A DNA stretch of 32,083 nucleotides from Acidiferrobacter sp. (GCA_027335965.1 DAHWGZ010000002.1:1-32083); one strand, 5' to 3'. Shown: positions 24,272 through 32,083, counted from the stretch's first letter. Program-made: numbers and translations. Notes: a model not told the origin generated them from the sequence alone.

Positions 24272-25540
24272 TTGACAGACATCAGTAAGGCGCCGGGGAT
24301 CGTGGATGCCACATCCTACGGCTTGATACCAGGGAGGATCAGTCCGCAGGCCCGTCAGGTCATAGAGCGGCTGAAGGATGCGGGTTATACCGCTTATGTA
24401 GTCGGGGGTTGCGTGCGTGACCTCATCCTGGGGCAGGAGCCCAAGGATTTCGACGTCGTGACCCAGGCGCGGCCCGAGGAGATCCGCCAGGTGTTCCGAA
24501 ACGCGCGTCTGATCGGCCGGCGCTTCCGGCTGGCGCATGTTCACTTCGGGCGCGAGATCGTCGAGGTCGCCACGTACCGCGCGGCGCCCTCCGCGGACAC
24601 GGAAAACGATGACGGCAACGTTTTTGGCACCCTCGAGGAAGACGCCTTCCGGCGCGACTTCACGGTCAACGCCCTCTATTACGATCCCGACGAGGGCCTC
24701 ATTACGGATTACGTCGGCGGCCTTCACGACCTGACGAGCGCCAAGCTGCGGGTCATAGGCGACCCGGAGGCGCGGTTTCGCGAGGACCCGGTGCGCATGT
24801 TGCGCGCCGTGCGCTTTGCCGCCAAATTGCGTCTTCAGTTGACCGAGGATGGGCGCCAGCTGCTGCCCGCCCTGGGGCCGCTTTTGCAAGGTGTCGCGCC
24901 GGCGCGGCTCTTCGAGGAGGTGCTGAAGCTCTTTCATACCGGCAATGCCGCCGCGACTTACGAGACGCTGTGCGAGCACCGGCTGTTCGAGGTGCTGTTC
25001 CCTGGGGTGGCCACGGTCCTGGGTCCCCATTCCGATCGCGACTCGTTGCTTGGGCGGGCGCTCGCCAACAGCGATCGACGCCTGGCCGAGGGCAAACCCG
25101 TGACCCCGGCCTTCCTGTTCGCGGCGCTGCTCTGGGAGGGCGTGCGCGAAGAGGCCATGCACAGCGTCGCCGAGGGCGGGGTCCCGGCCGAGGCCTGGAC
25201 GCAGGCCGCCGAGCATGTGCTGCGCGAACAGCTGCGGGTCATTATGATCCCCAAGCGTTTCAGCGTGCCGATGCGCGAGATATGGGGCTTGCAATCGCGC
25301 TTCGAGCGGCGCGCCGGGCGCCATGCCTTCCGTTTTCTGGAGAGCAAGAGATTTCGGGCGGCCTATGATTTTCTGGGGCTGCGTGCCGACTCCGGCGAGG
25401 CGCAGATGGCGTTGTTCGACTGGTGGACGCGCTTCCAGGAGGTCGCCGCCGAGGAGCGCGAGGCCATGGTGGGGGCCTTGAGCGGGCAAGGCGAGAAGCG
25501 TCCGCGCAAGCGGCGTAGACGGCGTGCGGCCGGCGGTTGA
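24272..25540 (+). CDS. pcnB: poly(A) polymerase I
   Basis: Class II nucleotidyltransferase that adds poly(A) tails to RNA and marks it for decay, 422 residues. The nucleotidyltransferase signature YVVGGCVRDLILG is followed by KDFDVV, with catalytic Asp59 and Asp61, then VATYRAAP and RRDFTVNALYYDP, and the RNA-binding REDPVRMLRAVRFAAKL. The C-terminus is very basic (KRPRKRRRRRAAGG), typical of PcnB rather than of CCA-adding enzyme. The start is a rare TTG at 24272, about 11 bases after AGGAGGG; a GTG at 24302 is possible. E. coli pcnB likewise uses a weak non-AUG start (AUU), which keeps expression low. It is the first gene of an operon reaching panD and overlaps folK by 17 bases. Confidence 0.92.
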   Translation: MTDISKAPGIVDATSYGLIPGRISPQARQVIERLKDAGYTAYVVGGCVRDLILGQEPKDFDVVTQARPEEIRQVFRNARLIGRRFRLAHVHFGREIVEVATYRAAPSADTENDDGNVFGTLEEDAFRRDFTVNALYYDPDEGLITDYVGGLHDLTSAKLRVIGDPEARFREDPVRMLRAVRFAAKLRLQLTEDGRQLLPALGPLLQGVAPARLFEEVLKLFHTGNAAATYETLCEHRLFEVLFPGVATVLGPHSDRDSLLGRALANSDRRLAEGKPVTPAFLFAALLWEGVREEAMHSVAEGGVPAEAWTQAAEHVLREQLRVIMIPKRFSVPMREIWGLQSRFERRAGRHAFRFLESKRFRAAYDFLGLRADSGEAQMALFDWWTRFQEVAAEEREAMVGALSGQGEKRPRKRRRRRAAGG

Positions 25541-26024
25541 CGCCGTCGTGGGGCTGGGCGGCAATCTCGGTGAGACCGCGGCCACCCTGTCGGCCGCGCG
25601 TCAGGCCCTTTCCGACCTTGCGCAGACCACCCTGGTGGCGGCCTCCTCCCTCTATCGGACGGCGCCCATCGGCGGGCAGCGGCAGCCGGATTACCTGAAT
25701 GCCGTGTGCCGGCTGCGGACGGCGCTGACGCCCGAGGGCTTGGCGGATGGGCTTTTCGCCATCGAGAGGCGGCTCGGGCGGGTCCGTACCGGCGTGCGCA
25801 ACGAACCGCGCGCCATCGATGTCGACCTTTTGTACTACGAGGGCGTGACCCAGACGGACCCGGTCTTGAGCCTGCCCCATCCGCGCCTGCAGGAGCGCGC
25901 CTTTGTGCTGTATCCTTGGATGGAGATCATGCCGGATTTTTGCATCCCCGGGCTGGGGGCGCTCGCGGACCTTGCGCGCGCGGTGCGCGATCAGCAGGTG
26001 GAGCGACTCGATAGGAGATGGTGA
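25524..26024 (+). CDS. folK: HPPK, folate pathway pyrophosphokinase
   Basis: 2-amino-4-hydroxy-6-hydroxymethyl-dihydropteridine pyrophosphokinase, 166 residues, transferring pyrophosphate from ATP to the pterin in folate synthesis. VVGLGGNLGETAATL opens the fold, SSLYRTAPIGGQRQPDYLNAVCRL covers the pterin and ATP loops, and RNEPRAIDVDLLYY is the HPPK signature with the two metal-binding aspartates; LPHPRLQERAFVL completes it. The GTG start lies inside the pcnB 3' end, so translation is probably coupled. The pcnB-folK-panBC order is common in Gammaproteobacteria. Confidence 0.93.
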   Translation: MRPAVDAVVGLGGNLGETAATLSAARQALSDLAQTTLVAASSLYRTAPIGGQRQPDYLNAVCRLRTALTPEGLADGLFAIERRLGRVRTGVRNEPRAIDVDLLYYEGVTQTDPVLSLPHPRLQERAFVLYPWMEIMPDFCIPGLGALADLARAVRDQQVERLDRRW

Positions 26025-26034
26025 GGAGGCTTCT

Positions 26035-26712
26035 GTGAAGGGACAGGCGGCGGTGCCGATATCATTGTCTGCGGGATCGTTTCTCGTCATAGAAGGGCCG
26101 ATCGGGGTGGGCAAGACGAGCCTTGCCCGGCGCCTGTCGTTGCGCCTGGGCCTCGAGGGTCTGTTCGAGGAGCCGGAGGGAAACCCGTTTCTCGCGCGCT
26201 TTTACGAGAATCGCCGGGCCTATGCGTTGGCCACGCAGCTCTTTTTTCTGTTCCAGCGCCGCCGCCTGCTGGAAGACCTGGCCCAGGGCGATTTTCTGCG
26301 CGGCGGGGTGGTGGCGGATTTTCTGTGGGCCAAGGACCGGGTATTTGCCCGCATCACGCTAGACGACGACGAATGGCGGCTCTATGAACAGATCACATCG
26401 ACCATGCCCGAGCCGGTCCAGACGCCCGATCTCGTGGTGTTCCTGCAGGCCCCCGTGGACGTGTTGATGGACCGCATTCGCCGCCGGGGCCGCGGCTATG
26501 AGCATGTCGACCGTGATTACCTGGCGGCGCTCGCCGAGGGCTACACGGACTTCTTCCATCGCTATCAGGACTCGCCGCTGCTCATGGTCAATGCCGCCGA
26601 GGCCAATTTCGTCGAAAGCGACGAGGACCTGGTCTCGCTCGTCGAATCGATCCGCGGCATCCACAGCGGACGCCACTTCTTCAACCCCCTGGCATCGAGG
26701 GCCGGATCATGA
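26035..26712 (+). CDS. deoxynucleoside kinase (dNK family)
   Basis: P-loop kinase of 225 residues of the deoxynucleoside kinase family, phosphorylating deoxyadenosine or deoxyguanosine in salvage. Walker A is IEGPIGVGKTSL (Lys27). FEEPEGNPFLARFYENRRAYALATQLFFLFQRR contains the substrate Glu and the aromatic and Gln residues lining the base pocket; VVADFLWAKDRVFA matches the DRS-type region, and RIRRRGRGYEHVDRDYL the lid. The GTG start at 26035 is preceded by GAGGAGG at five bases, much better than any upstream start. Its stop overlaps panB (ATGA). A kinase of this type between folK and panB is a recurrent arrangement. Substrate preference is unknown. Confidence 0.87.
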   Translation: MKGQAAVPISLSAGSFLVIEGPIGVGKTSLARRLSLRLGLEGLFEEPEGNPFLARFYENRRAYALATQLFFLFQRRRLLEDLAQGDFLRGGVVADFLWAKDRVFARITLDDDEWRLYEQITSTMPEPVQTPDLVVFLQAPVDVLMDRIRRRGRGYEHVDRDYLAALAEGYTDFFHRYQDSPLLMVNAAEANFVESDEDLVSLVESIRGIHSGRHFFNPLASRAGS

Positions 26713-27512
26713 CCACGCTCGAGACGGTTACCCTGCCGCGGCTCGCCGCCCTGAAAAGGGAGGGTCGCAAGATTGCCGCCATGACCGCCTATGACGCGAG
26801 CTTCGCGCGCGCCATGGACGAGGCCGGCATGGACGTCGTCCTGGTCGGCGATTCGCTGGGCAATGTGGTTCAGGGCCGCAAGAGCACCGTCCCCGTGACC
26901 CTGGACGACATGGCTTATCACACACGCTGTGTGGCGCGCGCGGTGGGCCGCGCCCTGCTCATGGCCGACCTGCCATTTTTGAGCTTTCAGGGGGGCGCCG
27001 ATCGGGCATTGAATGACGCCGGGGTCCTCATGCGCGCCGGCGCGCACATGGTGAAGGGGGAGGGGGCGGGCCCGTTCGTGGCGAACGCCGCCTATCTCGC
27101 CGCGCGCGGGGTGCCGGTCTGCGGCCATATCGGGCTCACCCCGCAATTTGTCCATAGCCTCGGCGGCTACCGCGTGCAGGGGCGGGGAAGCCACGGCGCG
27201 CGGCTCATGGCCGAGGCCCAGGAGTTGGCCGATGCCGGGGTCTCGCTGCTCGTGCTGGAGGCGGTGCCCGCGGCGCTTGCCGCCGAGATCAGCGCGGCGG
27301 TGGCGGTGCCGACCATCGGCATAGGGGCCGGGCCATCCTGCGACGGCCAGATCCTGGTCATGCATGACGCCCTGGGGATGGGGGCGCGCCGCCCGCGCTT
27401 CGTGCGCGACTTTCTGGCGGGGCAAGGCGGCATCACGGCGGCCTTCGCGGCCTATGTCGCGGCCGTGCGGGAGGGCACCTTCCCGGCCGCCGAAGAGAGC
27501 TATGGTGAGTAG
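26709..27512 (+). CDS. panB: ketopantoate hydroxymethyltransferase
   Basis: First enzyme of pantothenate synthesis, 267 residues: transfers a hydroxymethyl group from methylenetetrahydrofolate to 2-oxoisovalerate. MTAYDASFARAMDEAGMDVVLVGDSLGNVVQG includes the Mg-binding Asp; VMRAGAHMVKGEGA-type sequence, GHIGLTPQFVHSLGGYRVQGR and LLVLEAVPAALA with catalytic Glu follow; IGIGAGPSCDGQILVMHDALGM closes the barrel. Length is normal for the family. It starts within the kinase stop. Its folate cofactor links it with folK two genes upstream. Confidence 0.95.
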   Translation: MTTLETVTLPRLAALKREGRKIAAMTAYDASFARAMDEAGMDVVLVGDSLGNVVQGRKSTVPVTLDDMAYHTRCVARAVGRALLMADLPFLSFQGGADRALNDAGVLMRAGAHMVKGEGAGPFVANAAYLAARGVPVCGHIGLTPQFVHSLGGYRVQGRGSHGARLMAEAQELADAGVSLLVLEAVPAALAAEISAAVAVPTIGIGAGPSCDGQILVMHDALGMGARRPRFVRDFLAGQGGITAAFAAYVAAVREGTFPAAEESYGE

Positions 27513-27557
27513 GCCCGTGGACGCTCGCCCCGTTCCCTCTTGCGCGGCCCGCAGCCC

Positions 27558-28439
27558 ATGATGGTCGTGCGCACGCTCGGCGAGTGGCTGGAGCATCGCG
27601 CCCGGTGGCCGGATGACATCGGCTTCGTGCCGACCATGGGCGGGCTCCATGATGGCCACATGGCGCTCGTGGCCGCCGCTCGCCGCCATGCGCGCGTGGT
27701 GGCGAGCGTCTACGTAAACCCCCTGCAGTTCGGGCCGCACGAGGACTTCGCTGCCTATCCGCGCACCGAGGAGGCCGATTGCGCGCGGCTTGCGAACGCC
27801 GGGGTCGACGTCGTTTTCTTGCCGAGCGAGGACGCCATCTATCCGCACGGCCGCGAGCAGCAGACCGTGGTGCGCGTGCCGGGGCTGTCCGAGGACTTGT
27901 GCGGGCGCTATCGCCCGGGCCACTTCGAGGGGGTGACGACGGTGGTCGCGCGCCTGCTCGGCGTGGTGCGCCCACGAGCCTGCTATATGGGGAAGAAGGA
28001 TTATCAGCAGTGGCGGATCGTGACGCGCATGGTCGCGGATCTGATGCTTCCCTTGACCGTGACCGGCGTCGACACCGTGCGCGAGAGCGACGGGTTGGCC
28101 CTCAGTACGCGCAATACCTATCTCGACGCCGCCGAGCGCGCTCGCGCCCCGGGCCTCTACGAGACCTTGACGCAGACCACGGCGCAGGTGGCCGCCGGCA
28201 TGGCGCCGGCGGATGCCTGCGCCGCGGGCATGGCGCGTCTCGCGGCGCTCGGGTTTGCGCCCGACTACGTCGCCGTGCGGCGCGCCGCCGATCTTGCGCC
28301 ACCGTCTCCCGACGACGACGAGCTCGTGGCGCTGGCGGCGGCGCGCCTTGGGCGCACCCGGCTCATCGATAACCGGGAATTTCGCAGGATCGGGGCGGGC
28401 GCCGGTGGGCATTGGCAGGGATGCGCGAAAGCCGGATAA
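27558..28439 (+). CDS. panC: pantothenate synthetase
   Basis: Adenylates pantoate and joins it to beta-alanine to give pantothenate; 293 residues. The nucleotide-binding FVPTMGGLHDGHM (His31, His34) is the HxGH-type motif, with Gly-Asp where most family members have Ala-Glu. YVNPLQFGPHEDFAAYPRT, GRYRPGHFEGVTTVVARLL, YMGKKDYQQW and RESDGLALSTRN (KMSKS-like) follow in order. ATG 27558 is preferred over TTG 27540; no clear ribosome site is seen, so it may rely on coupling to panB 45 bases upstream. C-terminal dimer region is intact. Confidence 0.95.
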   Translation: MMVVRTLGEWLEHRARWPDDIGFVPTMGGLHDGHMALVAAARRHARVVASVYVNPLQFGPHEDFAAYPRTEEADCARLANAGVDVVFLPSEDAIYPHGREQQTVVRVPGLSEDLCGRYRPGHFEGVTTVVARLLGVVRPRACYMGKKDYQQWRIVTRMVADLMLPLTVTGVDTVRESDGLALSTRNTYLDAAERARAPGLYETLTQTTAQVAAGMAPADACAAGMARLAALGFAPDYVAVRRAADLAPPSPDDDELVALAAARLGRTRLIDNREFRRIGAGAGGHWQGCAKAG

Positions 28440-28446
28440 TACCCCC

Positions 28447-28830
28447 ATGCAGAAAACCATGCTTCACGCCAAATTGCACCGCGTACGCGTCACCCAGGTC
28501 GAGATCGACTATGAAGGGTCGGTGGCCATCGACGCGACCTTGCTGGATGCCGCCGGCATCCGCGAGTACGAGCGTATCGAGGTATTCAATATCCGCAATG
28601 GCGAGCGCTTCAGCACCTACGCCATACGCGGAGAGCCGGCCTCCGGTCTCATCTCGGTCAACGGCGCCGCGGCCCACAAGGCCGCCGTCGGCGATCTCGT
28701 CATCATCTGCGCCTTCGGCATCTATGAAGAGCACGAGCTCCAGGCGATGAAGCCCCGTCTCATCTATGTCGATGCGCACAACCGCATCGTGCGTAGCAGC
28801 CATGCCATCCCCATGCAGGCCGCCGGCTGA
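28447..28830 (+). CDS. panD: aspartate 1-decarboxylase
   Basis: Pyruvoyl enzyme making beta-alanine from aspartate for pantothenate, 127 residues. Self-cleavage occurs between Gly24 and Ser25 in YEGSVAID; HAKLHRVRVTQ, IEVFNIRNGERFSTY, NGAAAHKAAVGDLVIICAFG and PRLIYVDAHNRI match the double-psi barrel family. ATG 28447 places the cleavage site at the same residue number as in E. coli; ATG 28459 is possible. Seven bases after panC, it is the last gene of the operon. Confidence 0.95.
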   Translation: MQKTMLHAKLHRVRVTQVEIDYEGSVAIDATLLDAAGIREYERIEVFNIRNGERFSTYAIRGEPASGLISVNGAAAHKAAVGDLVIICAFGIYEEHELQAMKPRLIYVDAHNRIVRSSHAIPMQAAG

Positions 28831-28972
28831 TCGCTCGGTCCAGGTCCTGGCAAGCCCTTCGAGGAAACGGAAAAACGAGGTGGGCGGCATAGGCCGCGGA
28901 CGGCGGGGATCCCGTGAACCGCAAGCCCGGCCCGAAGGCCGATCGTCCGGGGATTGGGTATCGTGAAAGTCG

Positions 28973-29004
28973 GGGAGGCCAGGACCGGTCGGTCCTGGCC
29001 TCCC
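28973..29004. terminator. perfect 14-pair hairpin between convergent genes
   Basis: GGGAGGCCAGGACC (28973-28986) and its exact complement (28991-29004) flank a GGTC loop, giving a very stable stem between panD (plus) and the efflux gene (minus), eight bases past the latter's stop. Neither side has a real T-run, so it is probably an RNA-stabilising or weak bidirectional terminator rather than a textbook one. Confidence 0.6.
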
Positions 29005-29011
29005 GCGGGTC

Positions 29012-30509
29012 TTACATGAGGTCGATGGGTTCGCCGTGTTCGATGGGGCCCTTGTGCTCCTGATCCTTCTTGGCGGCCGACAGGAGCCCGGCGATGACGT
29101 TGATCACGAGCAGGGTGATCATGACCGGGGCGAAGCCGTGCAGGAAGGCCTCCTTGCGCAGCGCCACCGGCAGATCCTTGAAGACCGTCACCTTGTAGCC
29201 GTGTTGAGCGATATAGCCATGCTCGACCGAGGTGAAGATCACGCCCGAGATATCGACCCCGAAGATGAGGCCGAGGGCGCGCATCATGTTGAGGATGCCG
29301 CCCGCCACGCCCAGGCGCTCGCGCGGGACCGAGCCCATGATGGCCGAGTTGTTGGGGGGCGTGAAAAGACCCATGCCGATGCCCCAGGATGACAAGCTCC
29401 ACGATCAATATCAGCATGTTGGGGGAGCGGCCGGTGAAGATCAAAAGCAGGGTCGCGAGCGCGCACACCGCCATGCCCCACATGGTCATGAGGCGCGAGC
29501 CGTACTTGTCCGAGATATGGCCCGCGAACGGGGCCACGATCGCCATGGCAAGCGGGATGGGCGTGAGGATGGAGCCTGTCACGACCGGGTTGTAGCCGGC
29601 GATCTTTTCCAGATAGAAAGGCATCAGGAAGAGCACGGCAAACAGGACATAATACGACAACAGTCCGGTCAGATTACCCGCCCAGAACGCGTAACGCTTG
29701 AAGAGCGCGAGGTCGATCATGGGGTGCGCGACGCGCATTTCGGTGATCAGGAAGGCGGCGAGCAGGACCGCGGCGAGCGCGAAGTAGGTCAGGATGATGG
29801 GGGCCGTCCAGCCGACGGTCTCGCCCTCATTGACCGCGAGCACCAGGAAGGCAAGCCCCGTGGCGAAAAGCGCGGTGCCCAGATAGTCGATCTTCTCGCG
29901 CGCCTTGCCGGTATGCTCGGCCGCCGGCAGACAGTAGAGCGCCGCGAACGTGCCGATGATGCCGATCGGCACGTTGACGTAGAAGATCGCGCGCCAGCTG
30001 ACCACCGAGATCAGGATGCCGCCGACGAAGGGACCGATCGACATGGCGACCGCCTGCACGGCCCCCTGGATACCAATGGCGCGTCCGCGCTCGTTGGTCG
30101 GGAAGGCGGCGGTGATGATCGCCACCGAGTTGGCCTGGAGGAGCCCCGCGCCAATCGCCTGCAGAATGCGCGCGCCAATCAGGAAGCCGGCCGTGGAGGC
30201 CAGTCCGCAGAGCGCCGAGCCAATGGTGAAGACCACGAAACCGGTGTTGTACATCTTGGTGCGCCCGAAGATGTCGGCGAGGCGCCCAAAGAGCGGGAGG
30301 AAGATGGTGAGGGTGAGCATATAGGCCATCGCCACCCACTCGATGACCGCCATATTGACCTTAAAGTCCCCCTGTAGCGTCGGCAGGGCGACATTCACGA
30401 TACTGACGTCCAGGGCCGACATCGACGCCCCGATCAGCACCGTGATCAGAATGAACCAGCGCCATTTGGGATGCGAACTAAAGTAGGGGTGGGGAAATCG
30501 AGATTCCAC
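29012..30509 (-). pseudogene. DHA2-family MFS drug efflux transporter, frameshifted
   Basis: Fourteen-helix EmrB/QacA-type proton-coupled efflux protein interrupted by a one-base shift. The first part (GTG 30509 with AGGA eight bases upstream) shows SALDVSIVNVALPTL (DHA2 motif), GRLADIFGRTKMYNTG (motif A), RILQAIGAGLLQANSVAII and GPFVGGILISVVSWRAIFYVNVPIG (motif C), then continues to about residue 374. At the four-C run 29382-29385 the frame slips; removing one base joins VELVILG to IGMGLFTPPNNSAIMGSV and restores the remaining helices to EPIDLM at 29012. Without correction the frame runs on antisense through panD. Both halves are well conserved, so a sequencing error or a very recent mutation is likely. 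If intact it would be about 498 residues. No EmrA or regulator gene is adjacent. Confidence 0.8.
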
Positions 30510-31515
30510 GCAATGGTCCTCTCAAAGTCAAGGCCGCAGAGCGCCTTCGACACACCTTGCGGTGGCCGTGGCTTGCCTGAGACCGGCTCAACGGGGATAC
30601 GTCCGCCAATCCGCGAAAGTCATACCCAGGTTACTCGTCGTCCCTTGTCGGATGGCATATCGAACGCGGGGTTCGAAAGGGATCGCAAAAAAGGCGGCGA
30701 TTGAGTTAAATAGTATACGCCGGGCCTGGGGGCGATGCCACCGATTTTTAGCATAAGCTGATATACCAAAAGGAAGGGGTCGGTGCTGTCTTTTGGGGAT
30801 AGCCGTGGGCTTTCGGCGGTCCGGATGCGGGGTTGAGGCGGCCGTACGAATGGCGCGGGCGCCGGTGGCGGTCCCATGGATCGGGGCGCGCGGACCGAGC
30901 CGCGTGCCGCCCCTTTAACCGTGCATCAGGGCCCTTGCCGGGGCGGGGACTTCAGGAAGACGGACGGGACGCCCGCCGTCCGACGAAGCCGCCGGGCTGG
31001 CTATGGCGAGGTTCTCGCGTCGTTTGCGTGTCTTTCGGGGAACGCGCCGCCCTTGTTCGGCGTGGCCCGGCGCGCAGGCGCCGGGCGGACGACCCGGACT
31101 GGCCGCGGGGCCGGTATCCACAAAAGCTGTGGACAAGGGTGTGGATGGCGGCGTGGTATCGGCTATTTGTCGAGGCCGGGCAGGGCGGGGTTGCGGTGTT
31201 GCTGTTTTGGGAGGCGGTCGGGGTTCTGGCGGCTGAGCCGGACCTCCCGGGGCCCCTTCTTCCCGGGGGCGCCATCCAGCGCCGGCGAGGTCTTCGTCGC
31301 ATGATCGAGCCAGCTGGGGGCGGGATGGCTCATCGCGCCCCGGCGTCATGGTCCGGCGGTTCTTGAGAAGGGATTGCGGCGGGTCGCCGCGTCGACCGCT
31401 CGGGTCCGTCAGCCGCGCGCGCCTGGGGATCGCACCCGGGGGCGCATCCGTGGTTCCGGGCGTCCCAAATCCGCGAGGAAGGATCGACGGTGTCGTGCTA
31501 AGTCGTTGTTGTTAT
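30510..31515. other. gene-poor region upstream of the efflux gene
   Basis: About 1 kb with no supported gene. The 5' part must hold the minus-strand promoter of the efflux gene; a TATACT on the minus strand near 30710-30716 is a possible -10 but has no good -35. The rest is GC-rich with overlapping short frames on both strands (for example 30833-31366) that are Arg/Gly/Pro-rich and lack family features. A cluster of DnaA-box-like sequences at 31114-31148 is listed separately. Confidence 0.5.
31114..31148. repeat. three DnaA-box-like 9-mers
   Basis: GTATCCACA (31114-31122, plus) and TTGTCCACA (31136-31128, minus) each match the DnaA box TTATCCACA at eight of nine positions; a third, CCATCCACA (31148-31140, minus), matches seven. 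The first two form the inverted repeat TCCACA-aaagc-TGTGGA. No other replication-origin feature is nearby. Confidence 0.4.
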
Positions 31516-31573
31516 TGGTGCCGGGAGAGGGGGTCGAACCCACACGGTATCTCTACCACCGGATTTTGAGTCC
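31516..31573 (-). tRNA. 3' fragment of tRNA-Leu (CAA), probable attachment-site scar
   Basis: On the minus strand, from the anticodon loop CTCAAAA (CAA at 31566-31568) through a class II variable arm (GGTGGTAGAGATACCGTG), the T arm (GGG-TTCGACC-CCC) and TCCCGGCACCA, this is the 3' part of a leucine tRNA with encoded CCA. Upstream of the loop only three stem pairs survive before the sequence becomes unrelated (TTTTTTGGGA), and no D arm or 5' acceptor strand is present. A clean break at the anticodon stem is the usual footprint of tyrosine-recombinase integration into a tRNA gene. It should not be functional. Confidence 0.85.
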
Positions 31574-32083
31574 CAAAAAAGCCCTTTGTGGAACTGCGCC
31601 TTACAAAAGAACTCGTGAAAAAACCAGGTAATACGATATCGTACTGTATCGTTCGGTATCGCTGTTTCGTGGACCAAGTGGACCAAATTTGGACCAAAGA
31701 ATTATCGAAATGACGACCGCGAGACGTGGCAGGCCGTGCCCCCACGGGCCTGCAATGGGGTCGAACCGCGCCGGCCACGGGGGAGGAGTAGGGTGGTGAC
31801 GCGAATCAGGTGAGGTGGGTGCACGGACCCGAGAGGGCGCCAGGGGCGTCAGGCCCGTAGGGGCGTGTTCGTGCGCGGCTTGTTGTGAGTCGCCCTCAGG
31901 GGCGGGAGCTCCGAGCTTTCCTGCCCGGAGATATATCTCCCGCGGGTTTGGGGCGGGAGCTGTTCGTCGAGCAGGATGCGCCCGACATCAACGCAGGGAT
32001 TCCCGCTTCGTGGGGCGTCCCGGGCCGCGACAATGAGAGACGGCGGCATGGCCGGCGGGTGCCGATGGGGTCGGGGCCGATGC
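31574..32083. other. possible end of an integrated element, no gene seen
   Basis: Bases 31574 to about 31710 are distinctly AT-rich compared with the rest of the window and contain the iterated repeats listed below. After 31710 the sequence is GC-rich again and holds no supported gene. ggggcgggagct occurs at 31899-31910 and 31950-31961, on either side of the perfect palindrome GGAGATATATCTCC at 31927-31940. Confidence 0.5.
31637..31697. repeat. two sets of short direct repeats at about 10-bp spacing
   Basis: TATCG occurs at 31637, 31647 and 31657, exactly ten bases apart; TGGACCAA follows at 31670 and 31679, and TTGGACCAA at 31689 (core at 31690), nine and eleven bases apart. Helical phasing next to a tRNA scar suggests binding sites for an integrase arm domain or excision factor; that role is inference. 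Confidence 0.6.

Noticed and set aside
24152..25585. Long minus-strand frame (477 codons) opposite pcnB
   Set aside because: Antisense shadow of pcnB, runs into the tRNA-Glu gene, and has no family feature.
26565..28460. Long open frame (631 codons) on the minus strand opposite panB and panC
   Set aside because: Its product has low-complexity His/Arg/Gly content and lies fully antisense to two clearly recognised enzymes; GC-rich DNA yields such frames by chance.
29232..30377. 381-codon plus-strand frame opposite the efflux gene
   Set aside because: Product is a charged low-complexity string; the minus strand encodes unmistakable MFS motifs.
30833..31366. 177-codon plus-strand frame in the gene-poor region
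   Set aside because: Arg/Gly/Pro-rich with competing frames on both strands, no ribosome site or family feature.
31374..31686. Short frames on both strands across the tRNA-Leu fragment (for example GEGVEPTRYLYHR)
   Set aside because: This peptide pattern is the well-known false translation of tRNA 3' ends.
1..32083. CRISPR array, rRNA genes or intact insertion sequences
   Set aside because: No regularly spaced repeats of CRISPR size, no rRNA-like sequence and no transposase were seen on reading both strands.

Overview
The window is GC-rich, densely packed bacterial DNA with gammaproteobacterial housekeeping gene order (pcnB-folK-deoxynucleoside kinase-panB-panC-panD). A KGG-repeat stress protein and a basic, His/Arg-rich predicted exported hydrolase hint at an acid-tolerant organism, perhaps an Acidiferrobacter-like chemolithotroph. 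That placement is inference from gene content; no rRNA or marker protein was compared.

Region 1 (2-18621, all + strand) is one tightly packed exopolysaccharide operon, entered in its middle. It opens with the end of a CpsD/Wzc-type tyrosine kinase, an outer-membrane beta-barrel and an ExeA-like ATPase, an order typical of XrtA/PEP-CTERM (exosortase A) polysaccharide loci, although no exosortase gene lies in the window. Then comes a five-gene run with short gaps or overlaps: asparagine-synthase-type amidotransferase, AMP-forming acyl ligase, stand-alone acyl carrier protein, NadE-like ATP pyrophosphatase and hexapeptide acyltransferase. It looks like a dedicated module for activating an acid and placing or amidating it on a sugar, and is the best candidate here for a little-described system. 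A Wzx-type flippase, a Wzy/O-antigen-ligase-type membrane protein, a second acyltransferase, four glycosyltransferases, a possible 71-residue mini-gene and a GH123-like (formerly DUF4091) glycoside hydrolase complete the operon.

Region 2 (18731-23171) holds a KGG protein on the minus strand with its own terminator, a structured AT-rich intergenic stretch, and three nucleotide-sugar genes: a GalE/WbpP-like epimerase (minus), a TviB/WbpA-like UDP-HexNAc 6-dehydrogenase and a UDP-glucuronate 4-epimerase-like protein (both plus). Together with the amidotransferase and the GH123-like enzyme they suggest a polymer containing N-acetylhexosamine and hexuronic acid, possibly amidated (inference).

Region 3 (23168-30509) is housekeeping: a CnoX-like thioredoxin/TPR co-chaperone, tRNA-Glu(CUC), the pcnB-folK-dNK-panBCD operon, and a convergent DHA2-family drug-efflux gene broken by a one-base frameshift.

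Region 4 (30510-32083) has no convincing protein gene. It contains a 3' fragment of tRNA-Leu(CAA) ending at the anticodon stem, which looks like the attachment-site scar of an integrated element lying to the right. Immediately beyond it are short direct repeats spaced about 10 bp apart, which may be recombinase or accessory-factor sites.
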